Of a stretch of DNA of 22,914 nucleotides, positions 1 to 7,866 are shown piece by piece. The stretch is from Vicinamibacteria bacterium (lineage in GTDB: Bacteria; Acidobacteriota; Vicinamibacteria; Vicinamibacterales; UBA2999): the NCBI GenBank assembly GCA_025924295.1, contig JAICEG010000018.1:1-22914 (forward strand). The letters run 5' to 3'. A program made the position numbers and the translations under genes. Numbering within the stretch: the stretch's first letter is position 1; the number at the start of each line of letters is the position of its first letter. A model generated the notes under the pieces. It was not told where the DNA came from. It ran no database searches and was given only the letters and a program-made list of their open reading frames with translations.

Positions 1-2163
1 CTCGCCCGATGCATCGATGGGCACGCCGAGGGACCCGCCGTCGCGTTCGCGCAACCGCCCGACGGCATCGAAGTTCTCCATCGCGAGCCCGATCGGATCG
101 AAGAGCTTGTGGCAATTCGCGCAGACCGGGTTCTTGCGGTGAGCTTCCATCCGGTCCCGCATCGACAACACGCGGCCCGACTCCTCGCCTTCGGGCAGCG
201 GAGGCACGTTGGCCGGCGGCGGTGGCGGCGGTGCGTTCAGGATGTTGTCCAGGATCCACTTACCGCGCACGACCGGCGAGGTTCGCGTCGCGTGCGAGGT
301 CACGGTCAGGATCGCGCCCTTGCCGAGCAGCCCCTTGCGCGCATCCTCGGTCAGCGTCACACGACGGAAGTTGCTGCCGTACACGTTCGGGATGCCGTAG
401 TGCAGCGCAAGGCGTTCGTTGACGAACGTGTAGTCAGCGGTCATCAGATCGAGCACGTTGCGATCCTCGCGCACGATGCTCTCGAAGAAGAGCTCCGCCT
501 CGCGCCAGAATGCCTGGCGAAGGTTGTCGTCGAAATCGGGGAACACCATCGAGTTCGGCTGATGATTCGAAAGGTTCCGCAGGTACAACCACTGGCCGGC
601 GAAGTTGGCCACGAAGCGTTCCGACTTCGGATCGGCCAGCATGCGGCGAACCTGGCGCTCGAGCACGGCCGGATCCTTCAACCGGTTTCGCGTCGCCGCA
701 TCGAGCAGCTCGTCGTCGGGGATGCTGCTCCAGAGGAAGAACGAGAGACGAGAGGCGATCTCGAGATCGCTGAGACGATAGGCACGACCCGTGGCGAGCT
801 GTGCGGGCTCGCGCTCGACGCGGAACACGAACTTCGGGCTGGCCAGGACGCGCTGCAGTGCGACCTGGATGCCGCGATCGAAGTCGCGCTGCCTGCGGCC
901 CTCGCGCCAGAAGTTCATCAGCCGCTCGATGTCGGCATCGGTCCCCTGTCCACGGTACGCGCGACGCACCAGCGTCGTGATGATCTGCCGGGCACACCGA
1001 TCTTCCGCGCCGGCAGCGGGCGTGCACGTGAAGATCTTGCGACGGCTCGGCGTATCACCAGCGCCTTCGGGCTTGAAGGGCCCGGCGATCGTGAACGTCA
1101 TGAGGTGCGGGATCCCGAGCGGGTCGCGGGTGTCATGTGAACTGCGGATCGGCCGCGTCGCCCGGACGGGATCGATCGCATCGCTCTTCTTCAGCCACGC
1201 CGCCGTGACCTCACGCGGGCCAGCGGGCAGGTGCACGCGAACCTTGGCGCGCTCTTCGATTTCATCGGCAATGAGCGTGTTGTTCTCCAGGTTCGCGGCC
1301 CAGTCCTCGGGGCCACCGAGCTTGGTGAGATGCACGCGCATGCCGTCGACCGCGTACTCCAGCTGGTGCTCGTACTCGAGACCACGAAGCACGCCGAGGT
1401 TGGTGCGGAAGAACGTCGCGGACAGTTCGTACTCACCTGCGATCTGGATCGTGGGCTTCGCGAGAATGCCGCCGATCGTCCCGAACGGGAGTCCCTCGAC
1501 GTGCCTGTCCTGCGATGCGTCCTGCGGAATGGTGTAGACCTCCGCCGCCGGGCTCACGTCTGGATCACTGACGGCGAGCGAGCTGACCTTGCCCGCCGCG
1601 CTGACGTATTGCTCCATCAGGGTCGCGGATACACCAAGGACGTCGGCCACGTTGTCGAACCCGTAGGCCGAGTCGTCTGGCGGGAGCAGTGTGGCGGGGT
1701 CCACGTCGAGGTCGAGCAGATCCCGGATCGCGTTGGCGTACTCAGTACGGTTCAAACGATGCAGCGCGGGGCGTCCCGGATTGGGATTGGCGCGCGCCGC
1801 CTCATCGAGCACACCCGAGAGCATCGTCACGAGTGCGCGCCGCGTTGCCGCGTCGGGATGGGGAACGCCGGCAGGCGGCATCATGCCGACCTGCACTTTC
1901 CGGATGACCTTCTCCCACACGGTCGCATCGGCGGCGGGATGCTCGTAGTCGAGCCCGTCGAGCGCGAGGCCGCCCGTCTTCAGCCGCTCGTTGTGACACG
2001 AGACGCAGTACTGCTTGGTGAACTCGCGGATCGTGGTGGCTTGCGCGGGCGTTGCGGCGGTCCGGACCTCAGCCTGCGGCGCCGCCCCGGCCGGGACACC
2101 GTACCAGGCTGCCACGAGGATCCCGCAGAAAATGCCCGGCAGAATACCGAAAGACGCGCGCAT
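1..2163 (-). CDS. DUF1592-type (planctomycete cytochrome-like) haem-binding protein, C-terminus cut by window edge
   Basis: An open frame runs from an ATG at 2163 to the left edge with no stop (721 residues visible). AAGGAGG at 2175-2169 lies five bases before the ATG, so the start is well supported. Residues 1 to about 28 form a Sec signal peptide. A first c-type haem motif, CVSCH (C53-H57), is followed by the PSD3/DUF1587-like block with 'LHRLNRTEYANAIRDLL', a beta-rich middle, and the DUF1592 block with 'SRLSFFLWSSIPDDELLDAA'. Then come the DUF1588-like 'TRTSPVVRGKWILDNIL' and a second haem motif, CANCH (C681-H685), leading into the DUF1585-like tail. These are family assignments from memory of the PSCyt/PSD domains. 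The protein is probably a periplasmic dihaem oxidoreductase or electron carrier; its substrate is unknown. It is clearly paralogous to the protein at 15164-17782. By analogy a DUF1552 gene may follow just outside the window. Confidence 0.93.
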   Translation of the reverse strand, partial: MRASFGILPGIFCGILVAAWYGVPAGAAPQAEVRTAATPAQATTIREFTKQYCVSCHNERLKTGGLALDGLDYEHPAADATVWEKVIRKVQVGMMPPAGVPHPDAATRRALVTMLSGVLDEAARANPNPGRPALHRLNRTEYANAIRDLLDLDVDPATLLPPDDSAYGFDNVADVLGVSATLMEQYVSAAGKVSSLAVSDPDVSPAAEVYTIPQDASQDRHVEGLPFGTIGGILAKPTIQIAGEYELSATFFRTNLGVLRGLEYEHQLEYAVDGMRVHLTKLGGPEDWAANLENNTLIADEIEERAKVRVHLPAGPREVTAAWLKKSDAIDPVRATRPIRSSHDTRDPLGIPHLMTFTIAGPFKPEGAGDTPSRRKIFTCTPAAGAEDRCARQIITTLVRRAYRGQGTDADIERLMNFWREGRRQRDFDRGIQVALQRVLASPKFVFRVEREPAQLATGRAYRLSDLEIASRLSFFLWSSIPDDELLDAATRNRLKDPAVLERQVRRMLADPKSERFVANFAGQWLYLRNLSNHQPNSMVFPDFDDNLRQAFWREAELFFESIVREDRNVLDLMTADYTFVNERLALHYGIPNVYGSNFRRVTLTEDARKGLLGKGAILTVTSHATRTSPVVRGKWILDNILNAPPPPPPANVPPLPEGEESGRVLSMRDRMEAHRKNPVCANCHKLFDPIGLAMENFDAVGRLRERDGGSLGVPIDASGE

Positions 2164-2224
2164 GCCGGCCTCCTTGCTTGCTCGAACGCGCGGTCCGCGG
2201 CACGCGGGTTCCGCTCGTGCGAGG

Positions 2225-2254
2225 AGTGTGCTGGCGCTCGGTGCGCACTGTCAA
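2225..2254 (-). promoter_or_regulatory. Possible sigma70-type promoter for the left-edge DUF1592 gene
   Basis: On the minus strand a perfect TTGACA (2254-2249) is followed after 18 bases by CACACT (2230-2225), which matches three of six positions of the -10 consensus. A start of transcription near 2218 would give a leader of about 55 bases ahead of the ATG at 2163. The -35 box is good and the -10 box is poor, so this is only a candidate. Confidence 0.3.
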
Positions 2255-2331
2255 GAGAGGCCCTGACTCCGGCCGCCATCCACAATGCCGGCTCTTCAGG
2301 TACCCTTCCCACGAAGAAACTGTGTTCCATT

Positions 2332-2336
2332 GGAGG
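2332..2336 (+). promoter_or_regulatory. Ribosome binding site that fixes a GTG start
   Basis: GGAGG lies five bases before the GTG at 2342. An upstream in-frame ATG at 2285 lacks such a site and would put about 19 polar and charged residues before the signal peptide. The GTG start is therefore preferred. Confidence 0.7.
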
Positions 2337-2341
2337 CACAC

Positions 2342-3256
2342 GTGCTCACGCGTTCTTTCGTGATCGGACTCCGGGTCGTGACGGTGGTCGCCGCTCTGGG
2401 TTTCACGGTGCTGCCAGGCGAAGCGCAGAAGTACGTGGCGCCGCGCACTCCGTGGGGCGATCCCGACCTCCAGGGGCTATGGTCGAACCAGACCGCCACA
2501 CCGCTCGAACGTCCGGACGCGCTTCGCGATGCAGCAACGCTGACACCGGAGGAAGCAGAAGAACGAGAGGAAGCAGCACGACTCAGCGCCGATAGGCCAC
2601 CAGCGCCGGGCGATCCCGGAACCTATAACGCCTTCTGGCGGGATCCCGGAAAGGCGCTGACGCGCACGTCGCTCATCGTCGACCCTCCGGACGGCCGTCT
2701 CCCCGCGCTCACGGCTGAAGGACGGGAGCGCATCGCGGCACGTGCCGCCGCCACTCGCGTGCGGGCGTCCGTCAACCCATGGGAGGAGTACCCCGCCTGG
2801 ACGCGGTGCATCACGCGCGGCGTCATCAAGATCGGCAGCTTCTATAGCAGCAGTCATCAGATCTTCCAGGCGCCTGGCTACGTCGTCATCGCGCAGGAGT
2901 TGATCAACGAATCGCGCATCGTGCCGCTCGACGGCCGGCCCCACTTGTCGCCAGCGATCAGGAACTGGATGGGCGATTCGCGCGGACGCTGGGAGGGCGA
3001 CACGCTGGTCGTCGAGACGACCAACTTCGTGGACAAGAATCCCTTGCGCGGGTCGGGCGACACGATGCGGCTCGTCGAGCGGTTCACTCGCGTCGGCCCG
3101 GATGCGATCGATTACCAGTTCACGGTTGACGATCCACATGTCTTCACCCGACCGTGGACCGCGGTGATGCCGATGACCACGGGCGGGCCGATCTTCGAGT
3201 ACGCCTGCCACGAGGGCAACTACTCGATCCGGAACATGCTGACGGGGGCACAGTGA
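2342..3256 (+). CDS. Secreted protein of unknown function, 'WGDPDLQG' family
   Basis: The GTG start gives 304 residues. Residues 1 to about 28 (LTRSFVIGLRVVTVVAALGF...GEA) form a Sec signal peptide. The mature protein opens with 'PRTPWGDPDLQGLWSNQ' and carries 'RTSLIVDPPDGRLP' and a Cys in 'WTRCITRG'. It also has the run 'DSRGRWEGDTLVVETTNF' and ends with 'FEYACHEGNYSIRNMLTGA'. I recognise this arrangement from many secreted hypothetical proteins of Acidobacteriota and some Proteobacteria, which often sit near TonB receptors and other secreted enzymes; no biochemical role is known to me. The fold is probably beta-rich. It reads in the same direction as the downstream receptor, 126 bases away, but nothing proves co-transcription. 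An alternative start is the ATG at 2285. Confidence 0.85.
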   Translation: MLTRSFVIGLRVVTVVAALGFTVLPGEAQKYVAPRTPWGDPDLQGLWSNQTATPLERPDALRDAATLTPEEAEEREEAARLSADRPPAPGDPGTYNAFWRDPGKALTRTSLIVDPPDGRLPALTAEGRERIAARAAATRVRASVNPWEEYPAWTRCITRGVIKIGSFYSSSHQIFQAPGYVVIAQELINESRIVPLDGRPHLSPAIRNWMGDSRGRWEGDTLVVETTNFVDKNPLRGSGDTMRLVERFTRVGPDAIDYQFTVDDPHVFTRPWTAVMPMTTGGPIFEYACHEGNYSIRNMLTGAQ

Positions 3257-3382
3257 TCTGATCGTCCTCGTCTCAAAAGCTCATCTGCTACGTGACGTCT
3301 CACCATGACGGGTAATGCCGAACCCGCAACGATGGGATAGACTCCGCCGAAGTTATCGACTCGTCCGCAGGAGAGAGAGGCG
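3257..3382 (+). other. Intergenic leader of the first TonB receptor
   Basis: This 126-base gap lies between two genes in the same direction. I see no convincing terminator hairpin after the upstream stop and no clear promoter boxes. An AGGAGAGAGAGG purine run (3369-3380) directly ahead of the ATG at 3383 serves as the ribosome binding site. Confidence 0.5.
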
Positions 3383-6226
3383 ATGTCCAGACACTTCGCG
3401 CGCCTGATCCTCGTTGTGCTTGCGGTTGCGGTGCCCTCTATCGCGTCGGCCCAGAGCGGCCAGAGTGCAATCGCCGGTGTGGTGAGGGATTCCACCGGTG
3501 CAGTGCTGCCTGGTGTCACCGTCGAGGCCAGCAGCTCCGCTCTGATCGAGAAGTCCCGGTCGGCAGTGACCGACGAGTCCGGTCAGTATCGAGTCGTCGA
3601 TCTCCGTCCCGGCACCTACCGGGTGACGTTCACGCTCCAGGGGTTCACCACCGTCATCAGGGACGGCATCGTGCTCGAGTCCAATTTCGTGGCGCCGGTC
3701 AATGTGGACATGGCCGTCGGCGGCGTCGAGCAGGCTATCACCGTAAGCGGGCAGAGTCCTATCGTCGACGTGCAATCGAGTCAGCGTCGAGACGTCGTCA
3801 ACAGCGAGATGCTCGAGGCGCTCCCGACCGGACGAAGCTTCGTGACCATGGCCGGTACCGTTCCCGCGGTCTCGACCGGGCAGTTCGACGTCGGAGGCTC
3901 GACATCGATGTGGCAGGGCGGCAGCCTGACCGTACACGGCTCCCTGAACGTGGACTCGCGCACCCTCATCGACGGCATGGTTGCCGATGCCATGTTTGCC
4001 GGTGGCCAGTGCGCGTGCGTCTACGACAACGAAGCCCAGACGCAGGAGATCGCCGTCCAGGTGAGCGCGGGAAGCGCGGAGAACCAGCTTTCCGGTGTGC
4101 TGGTCAACCGCATTCCTCGAACCGGGGGCAACACGCTGTCGGCGGAGCTGCTGACCAATTACTCGAACAACGATCTGGCGAGCCAGAACCTGGACGACGA
4201 CCTGATCGCACGCGGCTTGCCCACGCCAGCGGAGCTCTACAAGCAGTACGACATCAACTACACAGTGGCAGGTCCCGTGATCAAGGACCGTCTCTGGTTC
4301 TTCGTCTCGGGGAGGAACTGGGCGTACAACAACTATGTCGGCGGCGCGTTCAATGCCGACGGCACGCAGGCCCGGGACGACAACAGCATCAAGGCGTTTC
4401 CTGCCCGTCTCACGTGGCAGATCTCCCCGAACAACAAGGTGACTTCGCTGTTCACCTGGTCGGAGAAGCAACGCGGTCACGCCAACCTGTCGGCAACGAT
4501 CGCTCCGGAAGCGAGCCTGAGGCAGAGCCAGCCCGCTCAGCACATCGCGCAGGCGAAATGGACGTGGACGCCCTCGAGTCACCTGTTGCTCGATGTCGGC
4601 TACAACCAGACGTACAACAACGCCAAGTATGAGTACGTTCCCGAAGTGCTCGTCGGTACGTGCCACACGGCATTCAACTCGTGCCCTCCGGGAACGGGCT
4701 ACGGCAGCATCCCCCACCGGGACCTGACCCTCGATCTCAATACCGTCGCGGCCGTCACCGGCACGGGTGTCCAGACCGGCCCGCAGCGGATGCCGACGAT
4801 GAGCCACTACATCCAGTCGTCCCTGTCGTACGTGACCGGTTCGCACAACATGAAGGTAGGCGTGCAGCAACGCGTCGGCTGGCAGCAGGATCGCCGCCAG
4901 GATATCAACGCGGATCTGACACAGCAGTACAGAAACGGCGTGCCCACGCAGGTGTTGATCTACAACACGCCGACCGGCAGCAAGAACGAGGTCGATGCCG
5001 ACCTGGGCGTGTACGTCCAGGACACGTGGACCAGGGGGCGAATCACGATCGCGCCGGGGCTGCGGGTGGATTACTTCAACAGCTCGATTCCAGCGCAATC
5101 CGTGCCGGCAGGCCGCTTCGTCCCGGCGCGCCAGTTCGACGCGATTCCCGACATTGCAACCTGGTGGAACGTGTCGCCGCGGCTTGGCGTCTCGTACGAC
5201 CTCTTCGGGACCGGGAAGACCGCACTCAAAGGCAACCTCGGATCGTACGTGCAGTCGCAGGGCACTGGTTTCGCCGCCACCTACAACCCGATGGTGATCT
5301 CCACCGACACACGAACCTGGAACGATCTGAACCGCGACGACATCGCGCAGGAGAACGAAATCGGTCCAACGAGCAACGTCAACTTCGGCGTCCGCCAGAA
5401 CCAGAATCCGTCGCCCGGCATCAGCCGGCCGTATCAATGGGTCTACGACCTGGCCGTCCAGCACGAGGTGGCCCAGGGGGTCAGCCTGTCGGTGAGCTAC
5501 AACCGCCGCGACTTCAACGAGATCATCTGGACGGAAAATCTCCTGGCTCCGATCTCGGCCTACACCTTGACGTCGGTGCCCAATCCGATGGTTGCCGGAG
5601 AGACGATTCCCGTTTACAACCTGCACCCGTCGGCGCTCGGTCTCGTCGATCTGCTGGACAACAACTCACCGAACAATCGCATGTATTACCAGGGTGTTGA
5701 CGTGACGATGGCCCTCAGGTGGCGGGGCGCTGCGCTGAACGGCGGCACCTCCACCGGGCGGACGATCTCGGTCACGTGCGACGTGCAGGATCCGAACAAC
5801 CTCCTGTACTGCGACCAGACGACGTACGACGTGCCGTTCCGCACGCTCTTCCGGGTGTCGGGTACCTATGAATTGCCATGGGGGATTCGTGGAAGCGGGG
5901 TCTTCCAAAGCGTGCCGGGTGCCGCGCGTCAGCTTACGTATCTGGTCACGAGGGCGGTCCTCCCCACGCTTACGCAGCCGTCGGTCACCGTCCGGTTGAA
6001 CCAGCCGAACACGTTGTTCCTCGATACGGTCAACCAACTGGACGTGAGCTTCTCGAAGACAGTGCGGGCGTCCAATGTGGAGATTCGGCCCGAGCTGAGC
6101 ATCTTCAACGCGTTGAATGCGAACCCGGTGACCGGCCAGACCAACGCGTACGGCCCCAATCTCGATCGCGTGACAGCGATCCTCCCGGGGCGGCTCATCC
6201 GCATCGGGTTGACCCTCAGATACTGA
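3383..6226 (+). CDS. TonB-dependent receptor, Oar-like, with carboxypeptidase-regulatory N-domain
   Basis: This 947-residue outer-membrane receptor probably imports a ligand through a beta-barrel energised by TonB/ExbBD; the ligand is not evident. Residues 1 to about 24 are a Sec signal peptide ending in 'IASAQ'. Residues about 27-108 are a CarboxypepD_reg/CNA-B-like beta-sandwich ('GVVRDSTGAVLPGVTVEASS', 'GQYRVVDLRPGTYRVTF'). Residues about 115-235 are the plug ('DALPTGRSF'-type motif as 'EALPTGRSF', 'VNRIPRTGGN'). The rest is barrel, ending in 'LIRIGLTLRY' with the terminal aromatic residue expected for BAM recognition. A 12-residue acidic loop beginning at D648 (DLNRDDIAQENE) resembles a calcium-binding loop. 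Cys pairs occur in the plug (CAC), in 'TCHTAFNSC' and in 'CDVQDPNNLLYC'. It is probably co-transcribed with the PrpD-like gene that starts 7 bases downstream, and is paralogous to the receptor at 7867-10728. Confidence 0.95.
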   Translation: MSRHFARLILVVLAVAVPSIASAQSGQSAIAGVVRDSTGAVLPGVTVEASSSALIEKSRSAVTDESGQYRVVDLRPGTYRVTFTLQGFTTVIRDGIVLESNFVAPVNVDMAVGGVEQAITVSGQSPIVDVQSSQRRDVVNSEMLEALPTGRSFVTMAGTVPAVSTGQFDVGGSTSMWQGGSLTVHGSLNVDSRTLIDGMVADAMFAGGQCACVYDNEAQTQEIAVQVSAGSAENQLSGVLVNRIPRTGGNTLSAELLTNYSNNDLASQNLDDDLIARGLPTPAELYKQYDINYTVAGPVIKDRLWFFVSGRNWAYNNYVGGAFNADGTQARDDNSIKAFPARLTWQISPNNKVTSLFTWSEKQRGHANLSATIAPEASLRQSQPAQHIAQAKWTWTPSSHLLLDVGYNQTYNNAKYEYVPEVLVGTCHTAFNSCPPGTGYGSIPHRDLTLDLNTVAAVTGTGVQTGPQRMPTMSHYIQSSLSYVTGSHNMKVGVQQRVGWQQDRRQDINADLTQQYRNGVPTQVLIYNTPTGSKNEVDADLGVYVQDTWTRGRITIAPGLRVDYFNSSIPAQSVPAGRFVPARQFDAIPDIATWWNVSPRLGVSYDLFGTGKTALKGNLGSYVQSQGTGFAATYNPMVISTDTRTWNDLNRDDIAQENEIGPTSNVNFGVRQNQNPSPGISRPYQWVYDLAVQHEVAQGVSLSVSYNRRDFNEIIWTENLLAPISAYTLTSVPNPMVAGETIPVYNLHPSALGLVDLLDNNSPNNRMYYQGVDVTMALRWRGAALNGGTSTGRTISVTCDVQDPNNLLYCDQTTYDVPFRTLFRVSGTYELPWGIRGSGVFQSVPGAARQLTYLVTRAVLPTLTQPSVTVRLNQPNTLFLDTVNQLDVSFSKTVRASNVEIRPELSIFNALNANPVTGQTNAYGPNLDRVTAILPGRLIRIGLTLRY

Positions 6227-6232
6227 CAGGTC

Positions 6233-7750
6233 ATGACAAACCATTCTTCGAGGCGGGATCGTCGGCGCTTCCTGCAGGAGTCCATGTTCGCGGCAGCGGC
6301 ACTCTCTGGAGGCCTGGGCATACACCCGTCGGCTCTCGCGGCGAGCCGGCAGCAGGCGCAGGCTGCGGCGCGCACCGCGGGGTCGAAATCACTGAGCCGC
6401 CAGTTCGCCGATTGGGTGGTGCGGTTGCGCTACGAAGACCTTCCGCCGGCCGTCGTCGACCGCGCCAAGGGGCTCACGCTGCAGAACATTGCCTCGGCGC
6501 TCGTCGGCTCGCAGATGCCTGCAGGTAAACAGGCGATTGATTTTGTGACCGAGGAGGAAGGCGGCGCCAAGACCGGCGGGACGATCATGGTGTCCGGCGC
6601 GAAGGCGACCAAAGGCGGCGCGGCCTTCGCGAACGCGGAAATGATGTTCGCCGGCGGGAAGTGGGACACGTTCCGCATGCTCACGCATCCGGGCACGGTG
6701 ATCATCCCGGCCGCCCTCGTCGCCGCAGAAAACGAACGCACATCGGGACGAGACTTCATCACCGCGATCGTGGCGGGCTACGAGGTGATGGAGCGCATGG
6801 CGGCCGATTGGATCCCGACGGTCATGGCGCGCGGGTTCCACGCCGGGCCGGTCTTCAGCATCTTTGGCGCGGCCATCGCCGCCGCGAAGATCATGCGCTT
6901 CGATGCGGACCAGGTCCATGCGGTCATCTCGCTCTGCACCAACCTGGCGGGTGCCAACCTCGAGAGCCGTGCACTGCGTGAAGGCGCCGCGGTGCGCAAC
7001 GCGATGCTGGCCGTCGCGCTGGCCAAACGCGGCGGGGTGGGCGGTGGTGAGGCGGTGCTCGAAGGTCCGGCCGGGTTCTACGTCGCGTTCGCCGGCAACA
7101 ACACGGGCGAGTTGACGTATAGCTTTACCGGCCAGTTGCGTACGAGCCTCGACGCCCTCACGCGCGATCTCGGTACATCGTGGATGATTCTCGAGACCTT
7201 GTACCGAATCTATTCGATTCCCGGCTACAACATCGCGCACGTCGACGTCACGGCCCGCCTGTGCGAAGAACACAACATCCGATATGAAGATGTCGATCGT
7301 GTCGAGGCGGTCGTGAACTGGATGGAGACGCAGTATCCGAGCCCGGCGTTCGCCACGCAGCGCGAGGACATCGGCGAACCGCGCCGCGGCGGCACGCGGT
7401 ACTACAGCGCGTATGGCGTCGTGAAGCGCGGGTTCCCGATGCTCCCAGGCACGCCGGACCCGCCGGAAGTGCTGGAGCTGATGAAGCGCGTGACGATCAT
7501 TCCGTCACACCAGATGACGCTCTTCGGTCCCCGGATCACGATTTTCACAAAGGACGGGAAGAGCTACACGAAACAGGCGACCGGCCGTGAGTTCATCTGG
7601 GACTTCGACGAGGAAGCACGCCGCATTCGCGGCGTGATCCCCGGTGTGCCCATTCCGGCCGCCCAATTCGAACGCCTGATTGCCACCTGTCGCGACCTCG
7701 ATCGCGAAGCGGCTGCCGCAACGCTGGTGGAGTTGACCCTCAGGCGCTAG
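6233..7750 (+). CDS. Tat-exported MmgE/PrpD-family protein
   Basis: 505 residues. The MmgE/PrpD fold includes 2-methylcitrate dehydratase, cis-aconitate decarboxylase and iminodisuccinate epimerase. Family signatures seen are 'GGAAFANAEMMF', 'DTFRMLTHPG' (D145, T146, H152), 'GYEVMERM', 'RGFHAGPVFSIFGAAIAAAKIM' around H203, and 'VLEGPAGFY' before the C-terminal lid region. The N-terminus has a twin-arginine motif in 'RRDRRRFLQES', then a hydrophobic Ala/Gly-rich stretch and 'SALAAS', which predicts Tat export. That is unusual, since characterised members are cytoplasmic. Where I recall the family having K-x-x-H-x-G, this protein reads R246-A-L-R249-E-G, so the reaction may differ or be lost. 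The start overlaps the receptor's end region, with only a weak AGG ahead of it; a later ATG at 6284 would remove the Tat motif. Translational coupling to the receptor is likely. Confidence 0.88.
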   Translation: MTNHSSRRDRRRFLQESMFAAAALSGGLGIHPSALAASRQQAQAAARTAGSKSLSRQFADWVVRLRYEDLPPAVVDRAKGLTLQNIASALVGSQMPAGKQAIDFVTEEEGGAKTGGTIMVSGAKATKGGAAFANAEMMFAGGKWDTFRMLTHPGTVIIPAALVAAENERTSGRDFITAIVAGYEVMERMAADWIPTVMARGFHAGPVFSIFGAAIAAAKIMRFDADQVHAVISLCTNLAGANLESRALREGAAVRNAMLAVALAKRGGVGGGEAVLEGPAGFYVAFAGNNTGELTYSFTGQLRTSLDALTRDLGTSWMILETLYRIYSIPGYNIAHVDVTARLCEEHNIRYEDVDRVEAVVNWMETQYPSPAFATQREDIGEPRRGGTRYYSAYGVVKRGFPMLPGTPDPPEVLELMKRVTIIPSHQMTLFGPRITIFTKDGKSYTKQATGREFIWDFDEEARRIRGVIPGVPIPAAQFERLIATCRDLDREAAAATLVELTLRR

Positions 7751-7756
7751 GGCGCT

Positions 7757-7814
7757 TCTCAAATCGCTTGATGACCACATGTTCGTGTGTTAAGAGAGTC
7801 GCCATGATTTGAGA
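7757..7814 (+). promoter_or_regulatory. Inverted repeat between the PrpD-like gene and the second receptor
   Basis: TCTCAAATC (7757-7765) and GATTTGAGA (7806-7814) are perfect 9-base inverted arms; beyond a two-base bulge three more pairs (CTT/AAG) can form. The 40-base interior holds a small hairpin, CACA (7776-7779) with TGTG (7786-7789). There is no T-run after the right arm, so it is not a standard terminator. It could be a leader structure, a factor-binding site or a processing site for the receptor at 7867. Confidence 0.45.
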
Positions 7815-7853
7815 GAAGGTGCCTCGTGTTTCCGTTCACGGGCGAATTGTCCC

Positions 7854-7859
7854 GGGGAG
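7854..7859 (+). promoter_or_regulatory. Ribosome binding site that decides the receptor start
   Basis: GGGGAG lies seven bases ahead of the ATG at 7867. The longer frame from the GTG at 7819 would put 16 non-hydrophobic residues in front of the signal peptide and has no properly spaced site. Confidence 0.65.
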
Positions 7860-7866
7860 TGGGCGT

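Noticed and set aside
109..2595. Plus-strand frames 109-1140 and 1231-2595
   Set aside because: They are shadows of the minus-strand DUF1592 gene, which is open to the window edge, and the second also runs into the coding region of the secreted protein.
3353..5626. 757-residue open frame antisense to the first TonB receptor
   Set aside because: It mirrors the GC-rich codon pattern of a certain receptor gene. The translation is Arg/His/Val/Asp-rich without any recognisable domain, and no ribosome site is seen.
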